A DNA stretch of 64,000 nt from Rhodospirillaceae bacterium (GCA_006969625.1 CP030885.1:1612001-1676000); one strand, 5' to 3'. Shown: positions 34,551 through 45,853, numbered from the stretch's first letter. A program made the numbers and translations. Notes: generated by a model from the letters alone, not told the origin.

Positions 34551-35524
34551 CGCAGCTCGAAGGTCTCGCTTGCGGCGACGAGCGGCGCGCCGTCCCGCTC
34601 GATCCGGTAGTCGAGGCGGTAGGTACCCGACGACCAGCCGGCCGCCGGGCGGCGCGTGCCGGAAAAGCTGAACCACCGTGCCTTGTTCTGCGGGATCTCC
34701 GCCGTGCGCTCGGCGATCACGCCGCCGGCCGGGTCGGTCAGCACCAGCGTCTCCCGGTCGCCGGCGCGCAAGCCCCAGGCTGCGGCCCAGCCCACCAGTG
34801 CCGGCGGGTCGGCGGCGGCCTCGGCCGCATAGGTGCCGCTCAGGGCCGCGACCAGCGCGGGGCGTTCCGTAGCGAAGCCGAGCTCGAGCAGGCCGCCGGC
34901 CCGGTAGCTCAGGGCCGCCGCGGCGTCGGCGGTCCACAGCGGCGTTCCGCCCGGCCCGCAGCCGCCGCCGAGGGCACGGCCGGTGAAGGGGTCGACCGCT
35001 CCACCGTCGCGCCGGACGGCGAATTCGAGGTGTGGGAACTGGGTGCGCCCCGACAGCCCCATCAGCCCGAGCCGCTGGCCGCGCCGCACCCGTTCGCCCG
35101 GGCGCACGGCGACGCTGCCGCGCCGCAGGTGGTTGTACTGTGTCTCCCAGCCGCCGCCGTGGTCGAGCCGCACGGCGTTGCCGGCCTCGCGCCCGCGGAT
35201 GGCTTCGGGGTCGTAATCCAGGCCGAAGTGCTCCGGCTCGCCGTCGCGGGTCGCCGCGACCAGGCCGTCGGCCGCCGCGACCACCGGGATACCGCGCTTC
35301 AGGTCGGGCAGGGTCGGAACGGCCAGGTCGGTGCCGCGGTCGCCGTCGTAGCCCAGCGGCCCGCAGGTCGGGTCGGCGAAGCCGGGACCGGGGTCGAGGT
35401 CGACGTAGTTCTGCACGTAGCACAGGGTCTGGAAGTCGCAGTCGAGCGGCAGGGCGAAGAGCGGCCCCTCCTGCGCCTGAGCGGGCAGCGCCCAAAGCAG
35501 CAGCAGGGGCAGCAAGCGCCGCAT
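34547..35524 (-). CDS. Secreted M23 family peptidase-like protein
   Basis: 325 residues with a signal peptide ([17 protein letters not shown]). The LytM/M23 metal motif is [10 protein letters not shown] (replacing the usual HxGxD), and the second histidines are in YNHL and FPHLEFAV. The C-terminal half is a beta-rich domain of unknown role. Likely cell-wall endopeptidase or a degenerate binding relative, since the first His of the zinc site is not obvious. It lies five bases downstream of rnd on the same strand. Confidence 0.82.
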   Translation of the reverse strand: MRRLLPLLLLWALPAQAQEGPLFALPLDCDFQTLCYVQNYVDLDPGPGFADPTCGPLGYDGDRGTDLAVPTLPDLKRGIPVVAAADGLVAATRDGEPEHFGLDYDPEAIRGREAGNAVRLDHGGGWETQYNHLRRGSVAVRPGERVRRGQRLGLMGLSGRTQFPHLEFAVRRDGGAVDPFTGRALGGGCGPGGTPLWTADAAAALSYRAGGLLELGFATERPALVAALSGTYAAEAAADPPALVGWAAAWGLRAGDRETLVLTDPAGGVIAERTAEIPQNKARWFSFSGTRRPAAGWSSGTYRLDYRIERDGAPLVAASETFELR

Positions 35525-35529
35525 CGCCG

Positions 35530-36693
35530 CTAGTCCAGCGCCTCGATCTCGAAGGTCTCCAGGCCGCCCTTGCCGTCGCCGGTCAGCACCAGCCGGCCGG
35601 TCATCAGCGCAGTTGCGTCCTGGCCGAAGATCTCGCCGCGCCAGCCGTGCAACAGGCGCTCGCGCGTCTCCGCGTCGCCGGCGGCCAGCGCCTCCAGGTC
35701 GCTGGCGTTGGCGACCAGCTTCTGGGCGACGCCGTGCCGCTCGCAGTTCTGTTTCAGCAGCACCTTCAGCAGGTCGACCACGGGTCCCGCCTCGAGCGGC
35801 TGTTCGCGCGGCGGCGCCGGCGGCAGCTCCTCCTCCGGCAGGGCCAGCGAATCGGCGACCACCTCCAGGATCGCCTGGCCGATCTTGCCGCGGGCGAAGT
35901 CGGCCGAGATGCCGCGACCGCGCGCCAACTCCTCGGCGGTCTGCGGCGCCACGCTGGCGACGTCGTAGATCTGCTCGTCGCGCAGGATGCGGTTGCGCGG
36001 CACGTCGCGGCGCTGCGCCTCGCGTTCGCGCCAGGCGGCCAGCCCGCGCAGAATGGCCAGGTAGCGGCGGTCGCGCGAGCGGCTCTTCAGGCGCTTCCAG
36101 GCGTCTTCCGGCTGCAAGGCGTAGGTGGCCGGATCCAGCAGGACTGCCATCTCCTGCTCCAGCCAGCCCTCGCGGCCCGAGCCGGCCAGTTTCTTGCGCA
36201 GCTTGGTGTAGATCACCCGCAGGTGGGTGACGTCGGAAAGCGCGTAGTCGAGCTGCTTCTTGCCGAGCGGCCGGTGCGCCCAGTCGGCGAAGCGCACCGA
36301 CTTGTCGATGCGCGCGCCGGCCAGCCGGTTGGCCAGCTTCTCGTAGCCCACCTGATCGCCGAAGCCGCAGACCATGGCCGCGACCTGCGTGTCGAACAGC
36401 GGGTGCGGCAGTCGGCCGGCCTGGTGGAAGAAGATCTCCAGGTCCTGGCGGGCGGCATGGAAGACCTTGAGCAGGTCGGGCTTGTCGAACAGCGCCCAGA
36501 CCGGCGCCAGGTCCATGCCGTCGGCCAGGGGGTCGATCGCCGCCGCCTCCTTCGGCCCGGCAATCTGGATCAGGCAGAGGCGCGGCCAGTAGGTGGTGTC
36601 GCGGATGAACTCGGTGTCGACGGCGATGAAGTCGGCTTCGGCCTGCCGGGCGCAGAAGGCCGCGGCGTCTTGCAGGTCGGTGATCAGCGTCAT
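35530..36693 (-). CDS. rnd: Ribonuclease D
   Basis: 387 residues. The DEDD exonuclease motifs are seen: [11 protein letters not shown] (ExoI), [13 protein letters not shown] (ExoII) and [13 protein letters not shown] (ExoIII). An HRDC domain follows (about 210-290). It trims 3' ends of tRNA and other small RNAs. It is divergent from aspS across 165 bases, an arrangement common in alphaproteobacteria. Confidence 0.95.
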   Translation of the reverse strand: MTLITDLQDAAAFCARQAEADFIAVDTEFIRDTTYWPRLCLIQIAGPKEAAAIDPLADGMDLAPVWALFDKPDLLKVFHAARQDLEIFFHQAGRLPHPLFDTQVAAMVCGFGDQVGYEKLANRLAGARIDKSVRFADWAHRPLGKKQLDYALSDVTHLRVIYTKLRKKLAGSGREGWLEQEMAVLLDPATYALQPEDAWKRLKSRSRDRRYLAILRGLAAWREREAQRRDVPRNRILRDEQIYDVASVAPQTAEELARGRGISADFARGKIGQAILEVVADSLALPEEELPPAPPREQPLEAGPVVDLLKVLLKQNCERHGVAQKLVANASDLEALAAGDAETRERLLHGWRGEIFGQDATALMTGRLVLTGDGKGGLETFEIEALD

Positions 36694-36858
36694 GGTGGCG
36701 GCGGTATAGCAGGTTCTGCCGGAGGTCTCGACCCAAAGCGGGGCCGCGGCGGCCGGCCGGCTGCGCTTGACAAAGCCGGGCCGTCCGGGCCCTTTTGCGC
36801 CCGCCCGGCCCCGGCCTCACCGGGGCCGCCGAAGAACCCTCACACGCGAGCCGTTTTC

Positions 36859-38646
36859 ATGCATCCCTTCCGCACGCACACCTGCGGCGAACTGCGCCCC
36901 GCGCACGCCGGCGAGACCGTCCGCCTGTCCGGCTGGGTCCACCGCAAGCGCGACCACGGCCAGTTGCTGTTCGTCGACCTGCGCGACCACTTCGGCATCA
37001 CCCAGTGCGTGCTCGACGTCTCCAGCCCCCTGTTCGCGCAGGTCGAGGGCGCGCGCAACGAGTCGGTGGTCACCGTTACCGGCGACGTGGTCGAGCGGAC
37101 CGCGGAGACGGTGAACCCCAACATCCCGACCGGCGCGGTCGAGGTGCGCATCCGCGAGTTCCACGTGGAAGCGGTGGCGGCGCAACCGCCGCTGCAGGTC
37201 AATAGCGATGAGGACGCCGGCGAGGAGACGCGCCTGCGCTACCGCTTCCTCGACCTGCGGCGCGAGAAGATGCAGCGCAAGATCGTGCTGCGCAGCCAGG
37301 TCATCGCCTCGATCCGCCAGCGCATGATCGCGCAGGGCTTCCACGAGTTCCAGACGCCGATCCTCACCGCCGACAGCCCCGAGGGGGCGCGCGCCTACCT
37401 GGTGCCCAGCCGGGTGCATCCGGGCAAGTTCTACGCGCTGCCCCAGGCGCCGCAGATGTTCAAGCAGCTCTTGATGGTCGCCGGCTTCGACAAGTACTTC
37501 CAGATCGCGCCCTGCTTCCGCGACGAGGACGGCCGCGCCGACCGCTCGCCGGGCGAGTTCTACCAGCTCGACTTCGAGATGAGCTTCGTCACCCAGGACG
37601 ACGTTTTCGCCGCCATCGAACCGGTGATGCAGGGTGTTTTCGAGGAGTTCGGTGGCGGCCGCAGGGTCACCCAGGCGCCGTTTCCGCGCATCCCCTACGA
37701 GGAGGCCATGCTGAAGTACGGCTCCGACAAGCCGGACCTGCGCAACCCCATCGTCATCGCCGACGTGACCGAGGCCTTTCGCGGCGGCGGCTTCGGCATC
37801 TTCGCCAAGCTGATCGAGCAGGGTGCCGTGGTGCGCGCCATTCCGGCGCCGGGCACCGCGGGCCAGCCGCGCAGCTTTTTCGACAAGCTGAACGCCTGGG
37901 CCCAGGGCGAGGGCAAACCGGGGCTCGGCTACATCGTCTTCGAGGGCGGCGAGGCGAAGGGCCCGATCGCCCGCAACCTGGAGCCGGAGCGCTGCCGGCA
38001 GATCCGTGAGCTGGCCGGCCTGCAGGACGGCGATGCGGTCTTCTTCGCCTGCGACAAGCCGCTCGCCGCGGCCACCTTCGCCGGTGCCGTGCGCAGCAAG
38101 CTGGGCCACGACCTCGACCTGCTGACCAAGGGCACCTACGAGTTCTGCTGGATCGTCGACTATCCGCTCTACGAGCTGAACGAAGACACCCGCACGATCG
38201 AGTTCTCGCACAACCCCTTTTCCATGCCCCAAGGCGGCCTCGAGGCGCTGGAGACCCAGGACCCCCTGACCATCAAGGCCTTCCAGTACGACATCGTCTG
38301 CAACGGCGTCGAACTGTCGTCGGGCGCGATCCGGAATCACCGGCCGGACATCATGCTCAAGGCCTTCGAGATCGCCGGCTACGACCGCAGCGAGATCGAA
38401 AAGCGCTTCTCCGGCCTGTTCCACGCCCTGCAGTACGGCGCGCCGCCGCATGGCGGCTCGGCGCCCGGCATCGACCGCATCGTCATGCTGCTGGCAGACG
38501 AACCCAACATCCGCGAGGTGATCGCCTTCCCGATGAACCAGCGGGCCGAGGACCTGCTGATGGGGGCGCCGAACGAGATTCCGCGCGAGCGGCTGCGCGA
38601 GCTGCACCTGAGACTGGCGCTGCCGCCGACGACGGTCGAAGGCTAA
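36859..38646 (+). CDS. aspS: Aspartyl-tRNA synthetase
   Basis: 595 residues, normal for the bacterial type with the GAD insertion. The OB-fold anticodon domain opens with [23 protein letters not shown]. Class II motif 2 is [20 protein letters not shown], and motif 3 lies in [10 protein letters not shown]. It charges tRNA-Asp; many alphaproteobacterial members also charge tRNA-Asn, which cannot be judged here. Confidence 0.98.
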   Translation: MHPFRTHTCGELRPAHAGETVRLSGWVHRKRDHGQLLFVDLRDHFGITQCVLDVSSPLFAQVEGARNESVVTVTGDVVERTAETVNPNIPTGAVEVRIREFHVEAVAAQPPLQVNSDEDAGEETRLRYRFLDLRREKMQRKIVLRSQVIASIRQRMIAQGFHEFQTPILTADSPEGARAYLVPSRVHPGKFYALPQAPQMFKQLLMVAGFDKYFQIAPCFRDEDGRADRSPGEFYQLDFEMSFVTQDDVFAAIEPVMQGVFEEFGGGRRVTQAPFPRIPYEEAMLKYGSDKPDLRNPIVIADVTEAFRGGGFGIFAKLIEQGAVVRAIPAPGTAGQPRSFFDKLNAWAQGEGKPGLGYIVFEGGEAKGPIARNLEPERCRQIRELAGLQDGDAVFFACDKPLAAATFAGAVRSKLGHDLDLLTKGTYEFCWIVDYPLYELNEDTRTIEFSHNPFSMPQGGLEALETQDPLTIKAFQYDIVCNGVELSSGAIRNHRPDIMLKAFEIAGYDRSEIEKRFSGLFHALQYGAPPHGGSAPGIDRIVMLLADEPNIREVIAFPMNQRAEDLLMGAPNEIPRERLRELHLRLALPPTTVEG

Positions 38647-38843
38647 GGGCAAATCGGCGGGCAAGTGCCGGCCGCTTCGGCCAAAGATTCGGAGCGGTTG
38701 GCTCGGCGAACTTGAGATACAGCTTGCTTAAGCCGGCGTTAATACTTGGTGTTCCTATCCTTTGGCGGTTGACCGGCGCCAGTGGCCTGTGATGTCATTC
38801 ACAGTATCGGGGCTAGGTGCGGCTTGCCTGAGGGGGACAAGGG

Positions 38844-39401
38844 ATGCGACGTGTGATCGGGGCCATGGCCCTAGTGGTGCCTTTGGCGGGCTGCGGCCTG
38901 CCGACGCCGGTCTCGATCGCCAGCTTCGTACTCGACATCGGCAGCTATGCCGTCTCCGGCAAGACGACCACCGATCACGCCATGTCGGCCCTGACCGGCG
39001 AAGATTGCGCCGTAATCCGCGTGCTCGAAGGCGACCCCTGCAGCTCGCCGGAAGACTACCAACTGGCACTCGGCGTGCTGGAGCCCCTGGCCGACGAAGC
39101 CGAAGGCGCGCCACCGCCGGCGGCGCCGACTCCCTTGACCGGTCTGCAAATCGCCGCCGTCGGCGTTGCCGACCTCGACGCGGGGGCCGGCGCGGGCTTC
39201 GTGGCCGAGGGCGTTGGCCTGGCGGCGTTCCTCAGCGACGATGCGGCGCCCGGCTTGGCCCAGGTCGCGCGCCCTCCGTCGCTCGCGCTGGAGCAGGTCG
39301 GCTTCGTCAGCGACGACATCCGACCGGACGCCGGGGCCGCGTCGCCCGCCATGGCGCCGCAGTTCGGCGCGGTGCGCGCAGGTGGCGTACTCGACGGCTG
39401 A
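38844..39401 (+). CDS. Putative lipoprotein of unknown function
   Basis: 185 residues with a lipoprotein signal: MRRVIGAMALVVPLAGC, with the lipobox LAGC at residues 14-17. The first 75 mature residues (FVLDIGSYAVSGKTTTDHAMSAL and ACxxLxx-like DCAVIRVLEGDPC) resemble small outer-membrane lipoproteins of alphaproteobacteria. The C-terminal half is Ala/Pro-rich and low in information. It probably sits at the outer membrane. It stands alone between aspS and aguA; 39402-39690 shows no gene. Confidence 0.65.
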   Translation: MRRVIGAMALVVPLAGCGLPTPVSIASFVLDIGSYAVSGKTTTDHAMSALTGEDCAVIRVLEGDPCSSPEDYQLALGVLEPLADEAEGAPPPAAPTPLTGLQIAAVGVADLDAGAGAGFVAEGVGLAAFLSDDAAPGLAQVARPPSLALEQVGFVSDDIRPDAGAASPAMAPQFGAVRAGGVLDG

Positions 39402-39690
39402 CGCCGTTACGCCGCTCCGCGCTCGTGGCGCGGTACGGGCGACCCTCCCAAGCACCCTTCAAGCCGCTGATTTGTTGCGCAAATGCCTCTCTGCTCGCGA
39501 GGGCCATCGTGAGCCTTGGCATGGACACCTGCCGGACTCCCGCCTACACTTGCGCGTCGGTGCGAAGGGCCGACCGCGACGGCAGCGGACGGTACGGTGC
39601 GGGGTGCCGCCGATCCGGCAGGGGTCGGTGAAGAGCTCGGCCCAGGGGCTGCGCGCCGGCGGGCAGCAACCAGCTGGACAGTTCAACCGC

Positions 39691-40728
39691 ATGAACACGC
39701 CTGCCCAAGACGGCTTCTTCATGCCTGCCGAGTGGCATCCGCACAGCCGCTGCTGGATGGCGTGGCCAGTGCGCGAGGCCGTCTGGACAGAGGGGCTCGA
39801 CGCGGCGCGCGAGGCCTACGTGGAAGTGGCCAAGGCGATCGCCCGCTTCGAGCCGGTGACCATGCTGGCGCCCTCCGACCAGATCGCCGACGTCTCCGTC
39901 CAGGTCGGCTCGGGCGTCGGTTGCCTTCCCATGGCGCTCAGCGATTCCTGGACGCGCGACACCGCGCCGACCTTCGTGATCGACGGCAAGGGCGGGCTGG
40001 CCGGCATCGACTGGGGCTTCAACGCCTGGGGCGGCCTCTACCCGGATCATGCCGAGGACGCCGCCCTGGCAGCGAACCTGCTGATCCACCTGGAGCTGCC
40101 GCGCTACCCGGCGCCTCTGGTGACCGAGGGCGGGGCGGTCCACACCGACGGCGAAGGCACTCTGCTGGCGGTCGAGGCCACCCTGGTCAACGACAATCGC
40201 AACCCCGGCAAGAGCCGTGCGGAGATCGAGGCCGAGCTGAAGGCCTTTACCGGCGCGACCATTGTCATTTGGTTGCCCGAGGGCCTGATCGGCGACGAGA
40301 CCGGCGGACATGTCGACAACCTCGCCTGCTTCGCGGCGCCGGGGAAGGTGCTGACGGTTGCGCCCGGCGATCAGTCCGAGGAGAACCACGCGCTTCTGAC
40401 GGCCAATCTGGAAGTGCTGCGAAGCGCCACCGACGCCAAGGGGCGCAGCCTCGAGGTGGTCGAGCTGCCGCTGCCCAAGGCCAAGTACAAACCGGACAGC
40501 ACGCGCCTGACCCTCAGCTACGTCAACTTCTACCTGCCAAACGGTGGCCTGATCCTTCCCGCCTTCGACGACCCGGCGGACGACAAGGCCTACGGCATCC
40601 TGGAAGACGTCTTTCCCGAGCGCGAGATCGTGCAGGTGCCCGCCCTGCCGATCCTGCACGGCGGCGGCGGTATCCACTGCATCACCCAGCAGCAGCCGGT
40701 CGCCGAAAACGGCGAGACGGCGGGCTGA
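39691..40728 (+). CDS. aguA: Agmatine deiminase
   Basis: 345 residues from ATG 39691. The family start FMPAEWHPHSRCWMAWP is unmistakable, with SDSWTRDTAPTFV in the middle and the nucleophile Cys in HGGGGIHCITQQQP near the C-terminus. It turns agmatine into N-carbamoylputrescine and ammonia, a step towards putrescine. AguB, which would finish the route, is not adjacent; the nitrilase at 42240 is a possible but unproven partner. Confidence 0.95.
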   Translation: MNTPAQDGFFMPAEWHPHSRCWMAWPVREAVWTEGLDAAREAYVEVAKAIARFEPVTMLAPSDQIADVSVQVGSGVGCLPMALSDSWTRDTAPTFVIDGKGGLAGIDWGFNAWGGLYPDHAEDAALAANLLIHLELPRYPAPLVTEGGAVHTDGEGTLLAVEATLVNDNRNPGKSRAEIEAELKAFTGATIVIWLPEGLIGDETGGHVDNLACFAAPGKVLTVAPGDQSEENHALLTANLEVLRSATDAKGRSLEVVELPLPKAKYKPDSTRLTLSYVNFYLPNGGLILPAFDDPADDKAYGILEDVFPEREIVQVPALPILHGGGGIHCITQQQPVAENGETAG

Positions 40729-40731
40729 GCC

Positions 40732-41217
40732 CTACTCCTCGACGATCTCCCAGATTTTTGCGTGATCGGCGGCGCGTTCGGGGCGGATGACGCGGAAGCG
40801 CTCGCGCAGCTCGCCGGTGTCCGTGACCTCGCGCTCGACGGCCAGCAGGGTGCCGAGCTTGTGCTCGCAGAGGCCGGCGGCGTCGTCGAGCTCGGCGCGG
40901 GCAACCGGCAGCGCTTCGGCCAGGCTGGGGGCGCCGTAGCGCTCGACGAAGTGCCGGGCCAGGCGCTCGATCGCGGCGAAGTAGTCGGCCTCGGCGATCT
41001 CGGCCACCTCGACCAGGGTACTGCGCCCGAAGCTTTCGGTGCCCAGCCAGCCGCTGGCCAGCGCGATCTGCGCCTTGCGCTCCAGTTCGGCGGGGTCCTG
41101 CCCGGCGAACTCGAAGGCGCCGGAGACGGCCCATTCGCCCGGCTCGGCGGCGTGCGCGAAGACGTAGAGGTCGGAGGTGTCGAGCCGTATGGTGCGCGGC
41201 AGCTTGCGGGTCATCAT
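40732..41217 (-). CDS. Uncharacterised 161-residue protein (DUF6505-like)
   Basis: Starts TRKLPRTIRLDTSDLYVFAHAAEPGEWAVSGAFEF, a pattern I associate with a small alphaproteobacterial family of unknown function (DUF6505). No signal peptide, membrane segment or catalytic motif. Convergent with aguA, three bases apart. Confidence 0.65.
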   Translation of the reverse strand: MMTRKLPRTIRLDTSDLYVFAHAAEPGEWAVSGAFEFAGQDPAELERKAQIALASGWLGTESFGRSTLVEVAEIAEADYFAAIERLARHFVERYGAPSLAEALPVARAELDDAAGLCEHKLGTLLAVEREVTDTGELRERFRVIRPERAADHAKIWEIVEE

Positions 41218-41265
41218 CGCGCCCGACGATAGCGCTGCCGATGGCGGAGCGCCATGGCCCAGCGT

Positions 41266-42003
41266 CTAGCCGTTGGCGACCAGCGGCTCGGGGATCGGCG
41301 CCGCACCCGGCCGCTTGGCGCGATAAAGCGCGCGGTCGGCGGCGAAGATCAGACGGTCGGGATGGCTGCGCGGCCCGAAGCTCTCCCAGCCGATGCTGGC
41401 GGAGACGGGAATCTGGAGCCGTCCGTAAGGGACGCGCAGGCTGTTGACCAGACGGTCGAGCTTGGTCGCCAGCTTCTGGCCCGGCGCCTGCCTGGTCCGC
41501 GGCAGCAGTGCGGCGAACTCGTCGCCGCCTAGCCGGGCCACCAGGTCCGACTTGCGCAAGGTGGCCTGCAGCAGCTCGGCGACTGCCTTCAGTACGGCGT
41601 CGCCGGCGAGGTGGCCGTAGGTGTCGTTGATCGCCTTGAAGCGGTCGAGATCGAGCAGGATCAGCAGGCCCGGCTCGCCGTGCCGCTGGCAGGCCGCGAG
41701 AGCGTGCCGGACGGCCGTGGCGAAGCCGCGGCGGTTGACCAGACCGGTCAGCTCGTCGGTGACGGAGAGGCTCTCGAGCTGGCGGATGCGCTGGGCCTGC
41801 TCGGCCAGACGCTGCTCCGTCTCGGCGGCCGCTTCCAGAAGCTCCGCCACAAGGGCCCGACCCTCCAGGCCCAGCTTGGCGCCGGCCGTCTCGGCGAGCC
41901 GACGCAATCGGTGGGCGGACAGCACCAGTTCCGCATCCGCATCCAGCCCGCTGAGCGCGGCGTGCTCGGCGAAGCTCTGATCCAGCAAATTCAATGGCGG
42001 CAT
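41266..42003 (-). CDS. Diguanylate cyclase (GGDEF domain)
   Basis: 245 residues from ATG 42003. A helical N-terminal part of about 85 residues, with a coiled coil before the catalytic domain (QRIRQLESLSVTDELTGLVNRRGF), leads to the GGDEF domain with ARLGGDEFAALLP. The active-site motif is intact and there is an RxxD-like site upstream of it only weakly. It makes cyclic di-GMP. There is no membrane or known sensory domain, so the signal is unknown. Divergent from the nitrilase gene over 236 bases. Confidence 0.9.
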   Translation of the reverse strand: MPPLNLLDQSFAEHAALSGLDADAELVLSAHRLRRLAETAGAKLGLEGRALVAELLEAAAETEQRLAEQAQRIRQLESLSVTDELTGLVNRRGFATAVRHALAACQRHGEPGLLILLDLDRFKAINDTYGHLAGDAVLKAVAELLQATLRKSDLVARLGGDEFAALLPRTRQAPGQKLATKLDRLVNSLRVPYGRLQIPVSASIGWESFGPRSHPDRLIFAADRALYRAKRPGAAPIPEPLVANG

Positions 42004-42239
42004 CCTGCACGGGTCCCCTGAAGTCGCGGTCCGGCCCGGATCTTTGCAACCTGCGTGCCAGACGTCGGCCCGCCGGCGCCACATGCCCGCAGGGCGGAAA
42101 GGCGGCCCTTGGGTCTCAGGTCCGACGCACGCCCGGCAAGGGTTGCCGGCTGTTCTTGCAGCCCACCGGGCAAGCCTTGCCGGGCAAGGCGCGCGCGTGG
42201 TCAGGTGGCGCAAGGCGAGGGACGGCAGAGGGAGGGGAC

Positions 42240-43124
42240 ATGGGGCGGGACGGTAAGCTGCGGGTCGGGGTCGCACAGATCCCCAGCCGGGCCGGCGAGT
42301 TGCAGGTCAACCTGGTCGCGCACCTGGAGCTGATCCGCAGGGCGCAGGAAGATGGCGTCGGTCTGTTGCTGTTTCCCGAGCTGTCCCTGACCGGCTACGA
42401 CGTCGGGCCTCGCACGCCGGAGATCGCCCTGCGCCGCGATGCGCCGGAGATCGCCGAACTGGCGGCTGCGAGCGGGTCGATGACGACCGTGTTCGGCTTC
42501 GTCGAGGAGGCGGTGGCGGCGCAGTTCCACAACGCCGCCATCGCTGTCCATGCGGGCGAGACCGTCTTTCTGCACCGCAAGCTGAACCTGGCGACCTACG
42601 GCAACCTGGAGGAGGGCAAGCACTTCGCCGAGGGGCGCTATTTCGAGACCTTCGCCCTCGACGCGCGCTGGCGCGCCGGCCTGCTGATCTGCGCCGATAG
42701 CTGGAACCCCGCGCTCACCCATCTGGCCATGGTGCACGGCACCACCTTGCTGCTGGTTCCCATCGCCTCGGCCGAGAGCGCGGTCGGCGGCGACTTCTCC
42801 AACCCGGAGGGCTGGGAGCTGGCCATGCGCTTCTATGCCATGATCTACGGCGTGCCGATCCTGATGGCCAACTTCGCGCGGCCCGGCACGCCGGACGGGG
42901 CCGACTGGTGGGGCGGCAGCCGAATCGTCGATCCCTTCGGCCGCACGCTGAGCGTTGCCTCCGACGAGGAGACGCTGCTGGTGGCCGAGCTCGACTACGC
43001 GGCCGTGAAGCAGGCGCGCTACCGGCTGCCGACCTTGCGCGACAGCAACCTCGACCTAGTCCTGCGCGAGCTCAATCGACTGAGTTGGCAGATCGGCATC
43101 CCGCCCGAAAGCCGCCGCGTCTAG
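42240..43124 (+). CDS. Carbon-nitrogen hydrolase (nitrilase superfamily)
   Basis: 294 residues from ATG 42240 behind GGGAGGGG. The catalytic triad is Glu in LLFPELSLTGYD, Lys in FLHRKLNLATYG and Cys in LLICADSWNPA. Substrates in this superfamily include amides, ureidopropionate and N-carbamoylputrescine. Agmatine deiminase lies 1.5 kb upstream, so a role as AguB is possible, but the closest resemblance seems to be general amidases, so the substrate stays open. Confidence 0.88.
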   Translation: MGRDGKLRVGVAQIPSRAGELQVNLVAHLELIRRAQEDGVGLLLFPELSLTGYDVGPRTPEIALRRDAPEIAELAAASGSMTTVFGFVEEAVAAQFHNAAIAVHAGETVFLHRKLNLATYGNLEEGKHFAEGRYFETFALDARWRAGLLICADSWNPALTHLAMVHGTTLLLVPIASAESAVGGDFSNPEGWELAMRFYAMIYGVPILMANFARPGTPDGADWWGGSRIVDPFGRTLSVASDEETLLVAELDYAAVKQARYRLPTLRDSNLDLVLRELNRLSWQIGIPPESRRV

Positions 43125-43229
43125 CCTACGCTGCCGCGTTGCGGTAACTGCATGCACTGCATGTCGGGTTGTCGCAGGCGAATCGGCGCCGCGTCGGATA
43201 CCCGTGCAGGGAAAGTGTCGGGAAGGACC

Positions 43230-43550
43230 ATGCCGCGCGAAAGCCGCCTCATCATCTTCAGCGAGTTCGAGGTCATCGATGCGCTGCGCCGCTTCGTCGA
43301 GGCGAGCAAGTGGGACCTCGATGGCAAGACGATCGATCGGGTCCAGGCCTACGACGAACGACCGGTTCGCGCGGTCGCCTTGTGCGGCGGCGGCAGCGAC
43401 GAGAGACAGTTGAACCTCAACGAGCTCGATCTGACGCGCGCCTTCCTGCTCTATTGCGTCGAGCGCAAGATCCCGCTGCCCAAGCGCGGCCAGAAGGAAG
43501 TGCGGATCAGCGACGGCGCGCTGGCGCTCGCCATCACCATCGACAGTTGA
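43230..43550 (+). CDS. Small conserved-looking protein of unknown function
   Basis: 106 residues from ATG 43230 behind GGAAGGA. The start RLIIFSEFEVIDALRRFVE and the well-balanced composition, with LDLTRAFLLYCVERKIPLPKR, suggest a real cytoplasmic protein. No motif is recognised. It precedes fhs by 150 bases on the same strand. Confidence 0.6.
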   Translation: MPRESRLIIFSEFEVIDALRRFVEASKWDLDGKTIDRVQAYDERPVRAVALCGGGSDERQLNLNELDLTRAFLLYCVERKIPLPKRGQKEVRISDGALALAITIDS

Positions 43551-43702
43551 GCCATTCGTGCGGAATCCGCTGGCGGCGATGCGCCATGCCGCGAATGAGC
43601 GGGCCGCCGTCGATCCGAGGCTAGTCGCGACCCGGGCCGGCGCCTAGCGTCCGATCCGCCGCCGGACGGTCGCACCGAGATCAGGGGGAAACGCAGGACA
43701 TC

Positions 43703-45376
43703 ATGGCAAAGAGCGACATCGAGATCGCCCGCGAGGCCACGCTGAAGCCGATCGCCGAGGTCGGCGCCAAGCTGGCGATCCCGGCCGACAGCCTTCTGAC
43801 CTATGGTCCGCACAAGGCCAAGGTCTCCTTCGACTTCCTCGATACGCTGCAAGATCGCCCCGACGGCAAGCTGATCCTGGTCACTGCGATCAACCCGACG
43901 CCGGCCGGCGAGGGCAAGACCACCACCACGGTCGGGCTCGGCGACGGCCTGAACCGCATCGGCAAGAAGACGGCGATCTGCCTGCGCGAACCCTCGCTTG
44001 GACCCTGCTTCGGCATGAAGGGCGGCGCGGCCGGCGGCGGCTACGCCCAGGTCGTGCCGATGGAGGACATCAATCTCCACTTCACCGGCGACTTCCATGC
44101 CATCGGTATCGCCCACAACCTGCTCTCGGCGATGCTGGACAACCACATCTACTGGGGCAATCAGCTCGGCCTCGATGCCCGCCGCATCGCCTGGCGGCGG
44201 GTCGTCGACATGAACGACCGGGCACTACGCCAGGTCACCACCTCGCTGGGCGGCGTCGCCAACGGCTTCCCGCGCGAGGACGGCTTCGACATCGTCGTCG
44301 CCTCCGAGGTCATGGCGATCTTCTGCCTGGCGACCGGCCTGGACGACCTGACAGAACGGCTGGGCCGCATCGTCGTCGGCTACACCCGCGACAAGCAGCC
44401 GGTCTTCGCCCGCGACCTGGAGGCACCGGGCGCCATGGCGGTGCTGCTGAAGGACGCGCTGGCGCCGAATCTGGTGCAGACGCTGGAGAACAATCCCGCC
44501 TTCATCCATGGCGGGCCCTTCGCCAACATCGCCCACGGCTGCAACTCGGTGATCGCCACCAAGAGCGCGCTGAAGCTGGCCGACTACACCGTGACCGAGG
44601 CCGGCTTCGGCGCCGACCTGGGCGCCGAGAAGTTTTTCGACATCAAGTGCCGCAAGGCCGGGCTGCGTCCGGACGCCGCGGTTATCGTCGCCACGGTGCG
44701 CGCCCTGAAGTCGCACGGCGGCGTCGCCAAGGACGGCCTGAACACGCCCGACGTGGAGGCGGTCAAGGCGGGCGCGGCCAACCTGAAGCGCCACATCGCC
44801 AACGTGCGGAAGTTCGGCGTGCCGGCCATCGTCTCGATCAACCACTTCGTCTCCGACACCGACGAGGAGATCGCCGTCGTCAAGGCGGCGGCCGAGGAGA
44901 TGGGGGTCGAGGCGGTGCTGGCGACCCATTGGGCGAACGGCTCGGCAGGGACGGAGGAACTGGCGCACAAGGTGGTCGCGCTCGCCGACGGCGGCCAAGC
45001 GGAGTTCCAGCCGCTTTACGCCGACGACCTGGGCCTGTGGGAGAAGATCCGCACCGTCGCCACCGAACTCTACGGTGCGTCCGACATCCAGGCGGACCAG
45101 AAGGTGCGCACACAGCTCAAGGAGCTCGAGGCGGCCGGCTACGGCGACCTGCCGGTCTGCATGGCCAAGACCCAATACAGCTTTTCCACCGACCCGACGT
45201 TGAAGGGCGCTCCCTCCGGCCACTCGGTGACGATCCGCGAGGTCCGCCTGTCCGCCGGCGCCGGCTTCGTCGTCGCCATCTGCGGCGACATCATGACCAT
45301 GCCGGGCCTGCCGCGCCGCCCCTCCGCGGTCGACATCAAGCTGGATGACCAGGGGCGAATCCAGGGGCTGTTCTGA
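43703..45376 (+). CDS. fhs: Formate--tetrahydrofolate ligase
   Basis: 557 residues. The ATP-binding loop is [36 protein letters not shown] and FTGDFHAIG are hallmark family segments. It joins formate to THF with ATP, making 10-formyl-THF for one-carbon metabolism. No riboswitch was recognised in the 150 bases upstream. Confidence 0.98.
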   Translation: MAKSDIEIAREATLKPIAEVGAKLAIPADSLLTYGPHKAKVSFDFLDTLQDRPDGKLILVTAINPTPAGEGKTTTTVGLGDGLNRIGKKTAICLREPSLGPCFGMKGGAAGGGYAQVVPMEDINLHFTGDFHAIGIAHNLLSAMLDNHIYWGNQLGLDARRIAWRRVVDMNDRALRQVTTSLGGVANGFPREDGFDIVVASEVMAIFCLATGLDDLTERLGRIVVGYTRDKQPVFARDLEAPGAMAVLLKDALAPNLVQTLENNPAFIHGGPFANIAHGCNSVIATKSALKLADYTVTEAGFGADLGAEKFFDIKCRKAGLRPDAAVIVATVRALKSHGGVAKDGLNTPDVEAVKAGAANLKRHIANVRKFGVPAIVSINHFVSDTDEEIAVVKAAAEEMGVEAVLATHWANGSAGTEELAHKVVALADGGQAEFQPLYADDLGLWEKIRTVATELYGASDIQADQKVRTQLKELEAAGYGDLPVCMAKTQYSFSTDPTLKGAPSGHSVTIREVRLSAGAGFVVAICGDIMTMPGLPRRPSAVDIKLDDQGRIQGLF

Positions 45377-45397
45377 AGCGCGCCGCGGTGACGGGAC

Positions 45398-45724
45398 CTA
45401 CCGCAGACGGTCGATCGAGCGGTCGAGCCGGCGCATGCGGTCCTGCACGCGCGGATCGTGCCGGTCGCTCTGGCGCTCCAGTCGCTGGCGCTGGTTTTCC
45501 AGCCGGCCGCGCTCGAGCAGCCTCTGCCCACGGTCGGCGGGCTTGGTCATCGGCACGTCGAGGGGGCGCTGCAACTGCGGGTCCGGAAGCTTGATCTCCG
45601 GCACGGCGATCGGCGGCGGCATCGCATCATCGGCGCTGGCCGGCGCGGCGACGTGTCGGGCGACGGCGAGCGCGATCAATACTGTGCGGAATATTCTAAA
45701 GTATTGAGTCGGCATCCATGTCAT
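45398..45724 (-). CDS. Small secreted protein, Arg-rich C-terminus
   Basis: 108 residues from ATG 45724; ATG 45715 is an alternative. A signal peptide is likely ([20 protein letters not shown]). The mature part is Pro-rich (PPPIAVPEIKLPDPQLQRP) and ends in a basic helical stretch with QRLERQSDRHDPR and RRLDRSIDRLR. Unknown function. Convergent with fhs. Confidence 0.5.
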   Translation of the reverse strand: MTWMPTQYFRIFRTVLIALAVARHVAAPASADDAMPPPIAVPEIKLPDPQLQRPLDVPMTKPADRGQRLLERGRLENQRQRLERQSDRHDPRVQDRMRRLDRSIDRLR

Positions 45725-45853
45725 CGTCCGGAAATGATTGCGAAGGCGGAAAAATACAACATGGCGGCGTTCACGCCTTGTAAACGCTTCGCGGGTGAGT
45801 GTATCACTTCCCCAATCGGGACAGCCAAACCAAACGAGGAGTAGGGTCGGGAC

